NCBI RefSeq assembly: GCF_905171765.1
Contig: NC_053392.1
Location: 413,550,787-413,614,786, forward strand
Direction of reading: 5' to 3'
Length of the DNA stretch: 64,000 nucleotides
Source: Bufo bufo
Lineage: Eukaryota; Chordata; Amphibia; Anura; Bufonidae
Shown here in pieces: positions 20,280-32,405 of this stretch. Made by a program: the position numbers and the translations under genes. The notes under the pieces were generated by a model, which ran no database searches, was not told the DNA's origin, and saw nothing but the letters and a program-made list of their open reading frames with translations. Every line of letters begins with the position of its first letter. Position 1 is the stretch's first letter.

Positions 20280-21060
20280 ACCAGCACAGCATATGTTCAT
20301 TTGTGACAGTCAAATACAACCTTGAAATACTGCAATTATATTCTGGGTTAAAAAAAAACACCCATTTTTTGCAAGATCCTACATCTGGGGCCTTTGCTGC
20401 ATTTGTCACAGTGAAATACAAGCTTGAAATACTGCAATAATATTTTGGGTTTAAAAAAAAACACCCATTTTTGGCAAGACCCTACATCTGGGTCGTTTGC
20501 TACATTTGTCACAGTGAAATACAAGCTTGAAATACTGCAATTATATTCTGCGTTTAAAAAAACACAAATTTTTGTCAAGACCCTACATCTGGGGCCTTTG
20601 CTGCATTTGTCACAGTGAAATACAAGCGTTAGATATTGCTGCTATATTGTTATTAAAAAAACACCCATTTTGGGCAAGATAATAAATTTGCGGCCTTTGA
20701 TGCATTTCTGACAGTCCAATACAAGCATTATATACCGCTGTTATATTCTAGTATTAAAAAAAAACACCCATTTTTGGCAAGACCCTACATCTGGGGCCTT
20801 TGCTGCATTTGTCACAGTGAAATGCAAGCGTTGGATACTGCTGTTATATTCTGTTATTAAAAAAACACCCATTTTGGGCAAGATAATAAATTTGCGGTCT
20901 TTGCTGCATTTCTGACAGTCCAATACAAGCATTATATACCGCTGTTATATTCTGGTATTAAAAAAACACCCATTTTGGGCAAAATAATACATTTTGGGCC
21001 TTTGCTGCATTTGTCACAGTCAAATACAACCAGTCAATAATGCAGTTACATTGTTGGTTG
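20280..21060. repeat. 100-bp hAT subterminal repeats, about 8 copies
   Basis: The block gtgaaatacaagcttgaaat...aaaacacccatttttggcaa...ctgcatttgtcaca recurs at a spacing of 99-103 bases (20411, 20514, 20615, 20714 and on). Units differ by point changes. It lies between promoter and ORF. Confidence 0.9.
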
Positions 21061-21261
21061 ACAAATTTACTTTTTTGGGACCTTGAAGTAATTGGATAAA
21101 ATTTGCCTGTCACACTGTTGTATGACCTCAATAAATTTTTCCTCTTTATGACACCAGCACTGCCTTACTCTCAGTGAACTTAATTGTTGACTATTGGCGG
21201 TTAAATTTTTTGCCTGACATAAACCATCTGTTAGTTTGGTAAGTGAACGCAAAGAATAAGG

Positions 21262-22086
21262 AGAGCGTCAAATAAGGGACGTGGCCCGGGTCGTGGTGCT
21301 GCTGGTGGAGCTCCTGTTGCAGGGAGAGGATGTGGTCGATCTGTGCCAGCTACACACACGAGTGAAACACCTTGTTCAGGTGCGAGTAGGCGACAGAACC
21401 TTCAGCGTTATTTGGTTGGGCCTAATGCGGCTCTACGAATGGTGAGGCTAGAACAAGTACAGGCGATAGTAGATTGGGTTGCTGATAGTGCCTCCAGTTG
21501 CTTCACATTGTCTCCCTCCCAGTCTCCTGCTGAAAGATCAGAGTTGGCACCTGCAGCCGACGTCCATCAGTCTTTCACCTCACCCCATTGCAAATCAGCC
21601 AAGCAGTCTGAGCCCCAAGTCATGCAGCAGTCTCTTCTGCTTTTTGATGACTGTGTTAGCAGGGTTTCCCAGGGCCATCCACATAGCCCTGCCCCAGAAG
21701 TGGAAGAAATTGAGTGCACTAATACCAAACCACTTATGTTTCAAGATGAGTACATAGGAGGACCACCGCAGCACGTCTCGGATGATGACGAAACACAGGT
21801 GCCAACTGCTGTGGCTTTCTGCAGTGTGCAGACCAACAAGGAGGGCAGGGGTGAAGACTGGGTTGAAGATGATGTGGAGGACGATGAGGTTCTCGACCCC
21901 ACATGGAACGCACAGAGCCACCAGTACAGCAGAAGAGTTAGCAGGGTGCAAAACCGGAGCAGGCGTCCCCTAGAATGTACGCCTGCTACTACCCAACGAA
22001 GCAAGGGACCGAGCACACGAAAGCCAGCTCCAAGGAGTTCACTAGCGTGGCAGTTCTTTTGCAAAGCACAAGCTGCTGTGGAGTAG
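21262..22086 (+). pseudogene. hAT N-terminal ORF (Gly/Arg-rich, acidic linker)
   Basis: Open from about 21262, with a Gly-Arg-rich opening (GRGPGRGAAGGAPVAGRGCG) before MPATHTSETPCSG at 21343, so the family start codon probably lay upstream and has been lost. The middle is Ser/Gln-rich, then acidic (EDWVEDDVEDDEVLDPTWN), and it ends SLAWQFFCKAQAAVE at a stop, which resembles the start of the BED zinc finger (WxFF) that precedes hAT transposases. I infer it is the N-terminal part of the transposase protein, separated from the rest by damage at about 22,086-22,170. Confidence 0.65.
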
Positions 22087-22168
22087 ACACCTCAAAAACC
22101 AAGAAAGGTCTCTGGCTCCTCCTGCTTCCTCTTCTGCTGCACTCTCGGCCTCTTCATCCACCTCTGGA

Positions 22169-24238
22169 GTGACAGTGGCACCTGCCACCCCTCAAACAGA
22201 GGATCTGCCAGCAACACCACCACCTGGGTCACCAAGCATCTCCACAATGTCCCACAGAAGTGTTCAGCTCTCCATTTCCCAAACACTGGAGCGGAAGAGG
22301 AAGTACCCCGCTACCCACCCGCCATCCCTGGCCCTGAATGCCAGCATTTCAAAATTACTGGCCTTTGAAATGCTGTCATTCCGTCTGGTGGAGACAGAGA
22401 GTTTTAAAAGCCTGGCTGTCCCACAGTACGTCATGGCCAGCCGCCACTACTTTTCCAGGTGAGCCATCCCTTCCCTGCACAACCAAGTGCGGGACAAAAT
22501 CAGGTGTGCACTGTGCAGCGCCATCTGTGGCAAGGTCCACCTAACTATGGATACGTGGACCAGTAAGCACGGTCAGGGACGTTATGTCTCCCTAACAGCA
22601 CACTGGGTAAATGCAGTGGCGGCTGGGCCTGAGGTGGATAGCAGTTTTCCTCATGTGTTTCCACCACCGAGGATTGCAGGGCGCTTCAGTTTGCCTCCTG
22701 TTGCTTCCTCCTCCTACTCCGCTTCCTCATTCTCTACCGCCTCCTCATTTGGTCAGCGTAACACCTTCACCACCAACTTCAGCACAGCCAGGGGTAAACG
22801 GCAGCAGGCAGTTTTAAAACGTATCTGTTTGGGCGACAAACCCCACACCGCGCAGGAGCTGTGGACGGGCCTTGAACAACAGACGATGAGTGGTTGTTGC
22901 CAGTGAGCCTCAAGCCCGGCCTGGTGGTGTGCGATAATGGGTGAAATCTCGTAGCAGCTCTTTGACTAGTTGGTTTGACGCAGATCCCTTGCCTGGCGCA
23001 TGTGCTGAATTTGGTGGTGCAGAGGTTCCTTAAAAATTACCCCGATATGTCAGAGCTGCTTCAGAAAGTGCGGGCCGTCTGTGCGTGTTTTTGGCGTTCT
23101 CACCCTGCTGCTGCTCGCCTGTCAGCACTGCAGCGTAACTTTGGTCTTCCCGCTCACCGCCTCATATGCGACATGCCCACACGGTGGAACTCCACCTTGC
23201 ACATGCTGGCTGCAGCAGGAGGCGATAGTGGAGTTTCAGCTGCAGCACGCATGGGTGAGTCGCTCTGCGGAACAGCACCACTTCAACACCAATGACTGGG
23301 CCTCCATGCGAGATCTGTGTTCCTTGTTGCGCTGTTTCAAGTACTCCACCAACATGGCCAGTGTCGATAACGCCGTTCTCAGCGTTACTATCCAAACTTC
23401 TATGCCTCGTTGAAAAAACGCTGCTGGCGATGATGGAATAGGATGTGGCACAGGAGGAGGAAGAGTGATCATTTAATACGGTTTCCGGCCAGTCTTTCTC
23501 AAGTGGCTCCGAGGGTTCCTGCACCCACAAACACTAGGTACACAATTGTCCAGCCAGGGCACAGTTCTGTAGGGTGGCAAGGTGGAGGATGAGAAGATGG
23601 AGGAGGAGGAACCGTGTTCACAGCAGGGTGGCACCCAAACCAGCTCATGGCCATCACTGGTGCATGGCTGGGGGGATACAGAGGACACAGATGTTACACC
23701 TCCCACAGAGGACAGCTTGTCGTTGCCTCTGGGCAGCCTGGCACACATGAGCGATTACATGCTGAAGTGTCTCCGCAACGACCGCCGAGTTGCCCACATT
23801 CTAACTTGTGCTGATTACTGGGTGGCCACGCTGCTGGATCCCCGTTACAAGGACAACGTACCATCCTTAATTCCGTCACTGGAGCGTGATCGTAAGATGA
23901 GCGAGTACAAGTACATGCTGGTAGACGCGCTGCTGATGGCATTCCCACCTGACAGCGGGGGCACAGTGGAAGAACAAGGCGAAGGCAGAGAAGGAGGAAG
24001 AGGTCGCCAACGCAGCTGGGGCACCACCAGCACCTCAGAAGGCAGGGTTAGCATGGTCGAAATGTGGAAAAGCTTTGTCAGCACGCCACAACAAGCAGCA
24101 CCACCAGCTGATTTGGAAAGTCTTAGCAGGAGGCAGCATTTCAGCAACATGGTGGAGCAGTATGTGTGCACACGCCTACACGCACTGAATGACGGGTCTG
24201 CCCCCTTCAACTTCTGGGTATTCAAATTGGGCACATGA
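22169..24238 (+). pseudogene. hAT transposase, broken
   Basis: Frame fragments read in order: LALNASISKLLAFEMLSFRL and VMASRHYFSR, a TGA at 22460, VHLTMDTWTSKHGQGRYVSL (first catalytic Asp region), then after a frameshift IPCLAHVLNLVVQRFLKNYP (Cys/His and second acidic region), DMPTRWNSTLHML, another shift, VEFQLQHAWVSRSAEQHHF, and finally 23582-24238 with LGSLAHMSDYMLKCLRND, YWVATLLDPRYKDNV and FNFWVFKLGT. The protein stops in the hATC dimerisation domain. Just after the stop, a short cctgcagccagtgta piece shows that about 50 bases of the domain were deleted. Confidence 0.9.
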
Positions 24239-24535
24239 CCTGAGCCCTGCAGCCAGTGTATTGCTTGAACGTGTGTTATAATACAGCGCAATTGTTCATT
24301 GTATTTTTGATATTATCCACTTTTGGGGTGTACCCTAATTTAAAAAAATTAAAACCAAAATCCAGTGTTGGCGACCTCGTACTCCTTCCTCCTCCACCGC
24401 CGCTTCCACCTACACCGCTACGTCCACCGAATCCTCAACCTCTTAATCCATATGGACCTCCACCTCATACATCAAGATTATTTTTTTTAATTTGTGCTTA
24501 TTTTATTTTATGTCATTTCACTAATTTGTTGAATT
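24239..24535. other. hAT 3' non-coding segment (short-proline-codon repeat)
   Basis: After the transposase stop comes ttttggggtgtaccctaattt and a cctccacc-rich stretch ending catatggacctcc. The same segment occurs at 49,178-49,330 downstream of the second hATC fragment, so it is a family-specific 3' sequence. Confidence 0.7.
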
Positions 24536-25065
24536 TTCGGGTGAAATTCACAAATTTTTGGCTGTGATATACTTCTGCTTTACCTAGTAGACAGGTAAAA
24601 AAAATCCGCAAATTTTTCTGTTACATTGTTGTTTGACATTCACCAATTTTTGGCTCTGATATACCCCTGCTCTACCTAGTGGACATGTTATTAAATTTCA
24701 CAAATGTGTCTGTTACATTGTCGGGTGACATTCACCAATTTTTGGCTATGATATACCCCTGCTCTACCTAGTGTACAGGTTAATAAATTTAACAAATTTG
24801 TCTGTTACATTGTCGAGTGACATTCACCAATTTCTGGCTGTGTTATACCCCTGCTCTACATAGTGGACAGGTTAATAAATTTCACAAATGTGTCTGTTAC
24901 ATTGTTGGGTGACATTCAACAATTTTTGGCTGTGATATACTCCTGCTCTACCTAGTGGACAAGGAAATACATTTCACTAATTCATCTGTTACTTTCTTGG
25001 TTGACATTTTACCATTTTTGCCGTGAATAAACCCCTGCTCTGCATAGGTAACAGGGACTGAAATT
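24536..25065. repeat. 91-bp hAT 3' subterminal repeats, about 6 copies
   Basis: tctgttacattgt...gacattcaccaatttttggct...atacccctgctctacctagt recurs at 91-92 base intervals (24709, 24801, 24892). The last unit is cut by the insertion at 25,066 and continued at 48,272. Confidence 0.9.
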
Positions 25066-25069
25066 TTAA

Positions 25070-27871
25070 CCTCTTCAGGACACATGACGTACCAGTACGG
25101 CTTGTTGTCCTAGTACTTAAGGACACATGACGTACCGGTACAGCAGGAGGTGATCGGAACCCGGTTCCTGCTCATATCATTGAGCAGGCACCTAGGCTAA
25201 TTGTGCGGGGGGGTGCGTGTCGGTGAACGCAAACCGCTGGTCAATTCAGACCTGCGGTTTGCGGCTTTTACCTGCTGTTGCGGTGGCTGGCGGCGGTGCC
25301 ATCGGGTCCCCATGCGGCTGTAAGGGGGACCCGATGGCATGGAAGGCAGCGCGATGCCTAAGGAAGGCATCACGCTGCCTTTAGGTGACGAGCCTGTGAG
25401 ATCCAGCCCCCTGGATCTCACAGGCCGGAAGCTGTATGAGTAATACTCACTTTATTACTCATACAGCCAATGTATTCCAATACAGAAGTATTGGAATGCA
25501 TTGTAATGGGATTAGACCCTCAAAAGTTCAAGTCCCAAAGTGGGACAAAGACGAAATTGAAAAGAAAGGTAAAAAAATAAAGTTTTCCTCCCAAAAAATT
25601 GAAAGTTTCAAGTAAAAATAAACAAAAATGTCATTTTCCACAAAAAAGTTTAAAAAAATTGGTAAAAAATAGGGGAAAAATAAAGTATACATATTAGGTA
25701 TCGCCACTTCCGTATCGACCGGCTCTATAAACATATCACATGAATTAACCCCTTAAGATGAACACCAAAAAAAAAAAAACTGTGCTAAATAAACCATTTT
25801 TTTGTCACCTTACATCACAAAAAGTACAACAGCAAGCAATCAAAAAGGCTTTTGCCCACCAAAATAGTACCAATCTTACCGTCACCTCATCCCGCAAAAA
25901 ATGAGACCCTACCTAAGATAATTGCCCAAAAACTGAAAAAAACTATGGCTCTCAGAATATGGAGACACTAAAACATAATTTTTTTTTAGTTTCAAAAATA
26001 TTATTGTGTAAAACTTATATAAATAAAACAAAAGTATACATATTAGATATCGCTGCATCCGTATCGACCGGCTCTATAAAAATATCACATGACCTAACCC
26101 CTCAGATGAACACCGTAAAAAATTTAAAATAAAAACTGTGCTAAATAAACCATTTTTTGTCACCTTACATCACAAAAAGTGTAATAGCAAGCGATCAAAA
26201 AGTCACACGCACCCCAAAATAGTGCCAATAAAACAGACATCTCATCCCGCAAAAATCATACCCTACCCAAGGTATATCGCCCAAAAACTTAAATAATTAT
26301 GTCTCTCAGACTATGGAAACACAAAAACATGATTTTTTTTTGTTTAAAAAAAGAAATCATTGTGTAAAACTTACATAAATAAAAAAAAAAAAAGTATACA
26401 TATTAGGTATCGTGGCGTCCGTGACAACCTGGTCTATAAAAATACCACATGATCTAACCTGTCAGATAAATGTTGTAAATAACAAAAAAAAAAAAACTGT
26501 GCCAAAACAGCTATTTCTTGTTACCTTGCCTCACAAAAAGTGTAATATAGAGCAACCACAAATCATATGTACCCTAAACTAGTACCAACAAAACTTCCAC
26601 CCTATCCCATAGTTTCTAAAATGGGGTCATTTTTTTTGAGTTTCTACTCTAGGGGTGCATCAGGGGGGCTTCAAATGGGATATGGTGTAAAAAAAAAAAA
26701 ACTGTCCAGCAAAATCTGCCTTCCAAAAACCGTATGACATTCCTTTCCTTCTGCGCCCTACCGTGTGCCCGTACAGCGGTTTGCGACCACATATGAGGTG
26801 TTTCTGTAAACTACAGAAACCGGGCAAAAAATATTGAGTTTTGTTTGGCTGTTAACCCTTTCTTTGTTACTGGAAAAAATGGATTAAAATGGAAAACTTG
26901 CCCAAAAATTTTAATTCTGAAATTTCATCTCCATTTGCCAATAACTCTTGTGGAACACCTAAAGGGTTAACGACGTTTGTAAAATCTGTTTTGAATACCT
27001 TGAGGGGTGTAGTTTCTGAGATGAGGTCACTTCTATGGAGTTTCCACTCTAGGGGTGCATCAGGGGGGCTTCAAATGGGACATGGTATCAAAAAAAACAG
27101 TCCAGCAAAACCTGCCTTCCAAAAACCATATGGCATTCCTTTCCTTCTGCGCCCTGCCGTGTGCCTGTACAGCGGTTTACGACCACATATGGGGTGTTTC
27201 TGTAAACTACAGAATCGGAGCCATAAATATTAAGTTTGGTTTGGCTGTTGAAAAAGTGAAATTTTGAAATTGTATCCCTATTTTTTATTAATTCTTGTGG
27301 AACACCTAAAGGGTTAACGATGTTTGTAAAATCAGTTTGGAATACTTTGAGGGGTGTAGTTTCTAGAATGGGGTCATTTTTGGGTGGTTTTTATTATTAA
27401 GCCTCGCAAAGTGACTTCAGACCTGAACTGGTCCCTAAAAATTGGGTTTTTGAAAATTTCTTAGAAGCAAACCTTGAAATTTTTAAGCCTTGTAACATCC
27501 CCAAAAAATAAAATATCATTCCCAAAATGATCCAAACATGAAGTAGACATATGGGGAATGTAAAGTAATAACTATTTTTGGAGGTATTACTATGTATTAT
27601 AGAAGTAGAGAAATTGAAACATGGAAATTTGCTAATTTTTTAAAATTTGGGGTAATTTTTTTATTTTTATTTAAAAGATTGATTTTTTTACTTCATTTTA
27701 CCAGTGTCATGAAGTACAATATGTGGCAAAAAAAAACAACTATCTCAGAATGGCCTGGATAAGTCAAAGCGTTTTAAAGTTATCACCACTTAAAGTGACA
27801 ATGGTCAGATTTGCAAAAAATGGCCTGGTCTCTAAGGTGAAAATGAGCCCGGTCCTTAACCCCTTAATGGG
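25070..27871. mobile_element. Kolobok-like non-coding sequence
   Basis: Internal repeats such as tatcgaccggctctataaa, tgtcaccttacatcacaaaa and tctactctaggggtgcatca occur three or more times in 25,690-27,230. The whole is homologous in inverted orientation to 56,833-59,107. It ends with ggcctggtctctaaggtgaa and cccggtccttaaccccttaa. Open frames are short and without domains. Confidence 0.7.
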
Positions 27872-27879
27872 TACTCACA

Positions 27880-28312
27880 ATAAGATACTGAATGAGATAA
27901 GGGAATATTTTGAGATAAATGAGGGCACGGATGAAAATAATATGGTATGGGAGGCTGCAAAGGCCTTTATAAGAGGGATTATCACAAAATACACGGTAAT
28001 GTATAGGAAGGAAATAAGGAAAAAAATTATGGACTTAGAAAGTGAGGTGGAAAAATTTGAAAAAATATATATATTGACAATCCTATTCTACAAAATTACA
28101 AAGAGTGGACAGATAAAGCTGCTAAACTGGAAAGTGAATTGTTTCTCCTGGCAGAACAACAAAAAGAAAATTATGTAAGGGTCAACTACATCTATGCACA
28201 CATACCTGGTAAAAAGTTAGATGCCCTGGCGGCAACTCAGACAAAAAATAAAATAAAAATATATTCACTGTTTATTAGATAAGTCAGGTCGTGAGACTGT
28301 TGAACAAATACT
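27880..28312 (+). pseudogene. Tx1/L1-like ORF2 fragment (endonuclease-RT linker)
   Basis: A plus-strand frame reads LNEIREYFEINEG, VWEAAKAFIRGIITKYTVMY, then after small shifts KEWTDKAAKLESELFLL, YVRVNYIYAHIPGKKLDALA and YIHCLLDKSGRETVEQI, the segment that precedes the reverse transcriptase in L1 ORF2. It is cut at 28,312 by a MITE. The C-terminal part of an L1 of the same kind appears at 46,622, so the two may be ends of one element whose RT core is lost. Confidence 0.75.
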
Positions 28313-30140
28313 GTATTTTTTGCCCCGTAAGACGCACTTTATGAAGCGAATGCTGGCATTTTACATCGCAGTCTGCAATGCTGCAGCATCGCAGACTGCG
28401 ATGTATTAGGGAGGAGGGTCTGTAGTAGGCGGGGAGAGCAGTGGGGCCGTGCAGGCACTGTACTCTGGCACGCCGCTCAGTATGTACTGTATATGTAGTC
28501 AGGGCCGGTTCTAGGTGAAATGGGGCCCTGGGGCGGAAAACAATAAGGCCCCCCCCCACATGACACTTGCTGACTTTAACGTCCCGTATTGTAAACAAAT
28601 GCAAGTGGCAAAGCAACATGCACGGGTGAGATGGTGCCTGGGGTGGATCCGATCCAGTTTAATCAACCAACCTACCAGACTGGGATGGATCACGATCCAG
28701 TTTAATCAACCAACCAGTTACTGGTAGGTTGGTTGATTAACCTGGATCGGATCCATCCATCCCAGTCACCATCTCACCCGTCCCAGTGCCAGTATACTAG
28801 CCCGCCCTGGTTCTGTTTGGACAGTTGAACTGGAGAAATGTGCATTTGGGGGGGGGGGGGAGTACCAGTAACTGCCCCCCCGCCCCACCCCCCCATGCAC
28901 ATTTCTCCAGTCTAACTGACTCCAAACACAACAGAACCAGGGCCGCAGGGCGGGCTAGTAGTACACTGGGATGGCCCGGACGGGTGAGATGGTGCCGGAC
29001 TAAGTAAGTCAGTGAGTGGGAAACACTGGGAATGGATGGATGGATCATGGATCTGATCCAGTTTCATTAACAACAACAAAACAATGTAACCAATGAATTA
29101 TGAACCTACCAGATTGGAACTTGGCTGGGGGCTGGCTGCCTTCTGACTGTGGGCGGCGGGCCTTCCCTGGCGCTGCTGGCAGAGTGTCAGACTGGGCTCT
29201 CTGGGCTGGGCTGTGGCTGGCTGCCAATGGTATCCGCTTGCTTTGCTAGTTGCTCCTTGCCTCAATGTCATTGCCATTGTCTCCTGCTCCTTAAAAAATC
29301 CTCCGGCTCCAAGTTCTCTGCTCTGGGCGGGGGGGCGGAGCCTGTGGCAACGTACGTCAGCCAGACGCAGACGTGCCTGCCTGTGCTGCGCAGCGCAGGC
29401 ACAGTCAACGGCCGCCGGCGCCCGGTGGGGGTCCCCTCCACACTTGACTCCAGAGTCCAGTCAGTCCAGACACTCCAGTCTCCAGTCCAGTTAGTTTAAT
29501 TTATTAATTACATTACTGCCGGCTGCCGCGCGGCGCCGGCCCGTCTCTCCAGAGTCTAGACACTGTCTGTGACACCAAGACAAGAGAATCAATTATTCAA
29601 TTATAGATAATATAATAGACAAAAGTTGCGGCCGGGCCGGCGCTAGGGGCCGGGGGGCCCTAAGGAGCGGGGGCTCGGGGGCAATTGCCCCCCTTGCCTC
29701 TATGGTAGCGCCGGCCCTGTACGTAGTGTTAATAATCATATCTAAACTGCGCTCCTCCTGCTCCCCATGTGTACCGTACTAACCGGTACACATGTCACGC
29801 TCCTGTAGTAAGCACTAGCAGCTAGCAGGCAGGCCGGGCTGCAGGCGGCCGTAACTCACTGAGGTCATGTGCCTGCTCCACCTACTTTAAGAATGAAGCA
29901 GGCGGAGCAGGCACGTGACCTCAGTGAATTACTGCTGCCTGGCCTGCCTGCTAGCTGCTAGTGCTTACTACAGGAACGTGACATGTGTATCGGTAAGTAC
30001 GGTACACATGGGGAGCAGGGGGAGCACAGTTTAGATATAATGATTAACACTATGTATACAGTACATACTGAGCGGCGGGGCCAAAGTACAGTGACTGCAC
30101 GGCCCCTTAGCTCTCTTTGCCTACTACAGACCCTCCTTAG
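28313..30140. mobile_element. palindromic MITE split by a hAT MITE
   Basis: The outer arms pair across the insertion: gagggtctgtagtaggc (from 28,415), ggccgtgcaggcactgta and cgccgctcagtatgtactgt match the inverted 30,050-30,136 sequence ending gcctactacagaccctc. The centre is near 29,890. It begins with the ctgtattttttgcc/aagacgcact motif also seen at 15,473. Confidence 0.75.
28500..29719. mobile_element. non-autonomous hAT (CAGGGCCGG termini)
   Basis: Ends CAGGGCCGGTTCTA and GCGCCGGCCCTG, flanked by 8-bp duplications tatgtagt (28492-28499) and tacgtagt (29720-29727) with one mismatch. Removing it restores the palindrome of the MITE around it. The GC-rich 29,300-29,560 interior has no conserved protein. 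Confidence 0.85.
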
Positions 30141-30144
30141 GGAT

Positions 30145-30412
30145 CTGTGGATTGGATAATGATGGGGGGGGGACTCTGTGGATTGCATTATGATGGGGAT
30201 GATCTGTGGATGGGACTATTATGGGGGGATCTGTGGATGACACATATAGCAGTATCATCCACAGATCCACTACCCCATAACAGTGCCATCCACAGATCCC
30301 CCCATCATAATGCCATCCACAGATCCCCCCTATCATAATGCCATCCACAGATCCCCCCCCACCATCATAATGCCATCCACAGATCCCCCCCACCATCATA
30401 ATGCCATCCATG
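30145..30412. repeat. minisatellite of tgccatccacagatcccccc, inverted halves
   Basis: About 30-base units (ccatccacagatcccccc plus catcataatg) run in one direction to the right of about 30,245 and in the other to the left. The unit is related to the 30-bp array at 37,720 (gtcgtccacagattcccccc). It replaces the 3' end of the minus-strand hAT. Confidence 0.85.
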
Positions 30413-31445
30413 TTAGTGAAATGCTGCCTCCTGCTAACACGTTCCGTATCAGGTGGTGGTGCAGTTAGCTGTGGCGTGGTGACAAAACTTTTCCACATCT
30501 CTGCCATGCTAACCCTGCCCTCAGAGGAGATGGCTGTGACACAGCTGCGTTGGCGACCTCTTGCTCCTCCTCTGCCTTCGCCTTGGGCTTCCACTTGTTC
30601 CCCTGTGACATTTGGGAATGCTCTCAGTAGCGCGTCTACCAACGTGCGCTTGTACTCGCGCATCTTCCTATCACGCTCCAGTGCAGGAAGTAAGGTGGGC
30701 ACATTGTCTTTGTACCGGGGATCCAGCAGGGTGGCAACCCAGTAGTCCGCACACGTTAAAATGTGGGCAACTCTGCTGTCATTGCGCAGGCACTGCAGCA
30801 TGTAGTCGCTCATGTGTGCCAGGCTGCCCAGAGTTAAGGACAAGCTGTCCTCTGTGGGAGGCGTATCGTCATCGTCCTGCGTTTCCCCCCAGCCACGCAC
30901 CAGTGATGGGCCCGAGCTGCGTTGGGTGCCACCCCGCTGTGAACATGCTTCATCCTCCTCCACCTCCTCCTCATCTTCGTCCTCCTCGTCCTCCAGTAGT
31001 GGGCCCTGTCTGGCCACATTTGTACCTGGCCTCTGCTGTTGCAAAAAAACTTCCTCTGAGTCACTTCTAAGAGACTGGCCTGAAAGTGCTAAAAAATGAC
31101 CCCTCTTCCTCCTCCTCCTGGGCCACCTCCTCTTCCATCATCGCCAGCAAAGTGTTTTCTCAAGGAGACATAGAAGTGGTATTGTAAAGCTGATAACGGC
31201 GTCATCGCCACTGGCCATGTTGGTGGAGTACTCGAAACAGCGCAACAGGGCACACAGGTCTCGCATGGAAGCCCAGTCATTGGTGGTGAAGTGGTGCTGT
31301 TCCGCAGTGTGACTGACCCGTGCGTGCTGCAGCTGAAACTCCACTATGGCCTGCTGCTGCTCGCACAGTCTGTCCAGCATGTGCAAGGTGAAGTTCCACC
31401 TGGTGGGCAAGTCGCATATGAGGCGGTGAGCGGGAAGGCCGAAGT
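30413..31445 (-). pseudogene. hAT transposase, minus strand, truncated
   Basis: Reading leftward: MPTRWNFTLHMLDRLCEQQQ, AIVEFQLQHARVSHTAEQHH, ASMRDLCALLRCFEYSTNMA, a frame change near 31,140, then DEEEVEEDEACSQRGGTQRS, DSLSLTLGSLAHMSDYMLQC, ADYWVATLLDPRYKDNVPTL and SRRQHFTNM, after which the frame runs into the minisatellite. The hATC dimerisation domain is missing. It closely matches the plus-strand copy at 23,160-24,150, including the acidic linker. Confidence 0.9.
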
Positions 31446-31975
31446 TACACTGTAGGCCTAGTATTTAGGCGGTGGATGACAGGAATACGTTTATGGACAG
31501 AATTAGACTTGGAGATGCACGGTAGCTTTGAAGTTATTGAAAATGACCCTATCTGCACCTTTAATATACCCTTTTATGGATAGATTTAAACTTGGCCTGA
31601 TACAGCAGAAACCACTGATTTAGGGAATTGCTAAGTTGGGAATTCTTTTTCAACCCAGAACAAAAACTGTGCTTTGACAGACACTAAATAACTTTACCAG
31701 CCACAGCAGTAAACACAGATTTAGCTGAATATAAATTGTAGGCCTATTATTTAGGCGCTGGATGACAGGTATACGTTTACGGACAGAATTAGACTTGGAG
31801 ATGCACGGTAGCTTTGAAGTTATTGAAAATGACCCTATCTGCACCTTTAATCTAATATACCCTTTTATGGATAGATTTAAACTTGGCCTGATACAGCAGA
31901 AACCACTGATTTAGGGAATTGCTAAGTTGGGAATTGTATTTCAACCCAGAACAAAAACTGTGCTTTGACGGACAC
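31446..31975 (-). repeat. hAT subterminal repeats of about 290 bp
   Basis: Units carry gtaggcctattatttaggcg, cggacagaattagacttgga, ggatagatttaaacttggcc and ccactgatttagggaattgc. Copies start at about 31,453 and 31,737, and the next one lies beyond the PLE at about 36,072. Confidence 0.85.
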
Positions 31976-32405
31976 TAAATAACTTTGTCTGTAAAGCAAT
32001 ACTTACAGGAATCTATATTATCTACAGAATTTTTATACCGAATGGACTATAGTAGATGATTTTTCTTATACATATCTTATGTATTTCATATATATTTTAT
32101 TTATGCTGCTGAATATTCATATGAATTTGATACGAATTATATCATGTTTTTATTAGTTTTTAAATTTTTATTAAATTTTATGTTTGCAACACTGTATCAA
32201 GTCTTTATGACATATATAGATAGACCGCAATGAATAGAATTGAAAACAAGAAAAAACGCATCAACAGTGAAAAAACCGCAATAAAAACGCATTATAACCG
32301 CAACCCCGAAAAACAATTGTTAATTACAATCCAATTCCGGATTATATCACCGCAACTTAGAAAGAACTTCAAAAACGCTTAAAAAGGAGGAGGTTAGGAG
32401 TGCCG

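Larger units (their letters stand above)
19769..25065 (+). mobile_element. large hAT element, 5' and central part
   Basis: It starts ttgggttgagcgaacccgaa, a hAT end of the TAGAGTTGAGCGAAC type, followed by palindromic ttcgggttcg repeats, a promoter, 100-bp subterminal repeats, a Gly/Arg-rich accessory ORF and a broken transposase. It is cut at 25,066 by a TTAA-flanked insertion and its repeat tail resumes at 48,272. The candidate 3' tip is near 49,615, though 8-bp duplications there do not match, so that end may belong to a second related copy. Confidence 0.75.

Noticed and set aside
21595..21951. Minus-strand ORFs opposite the hAT accessory ORF
   Set aside because: Shadow frames without domains. 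The plus-strand frame has the family features.
30124..30412. C-terminal Gly/Trp/His-rich tail on the minus-strand hAT protein
   Set aside because: The frame has run out of the transposase into a minisatellite; the tail is not a domain.
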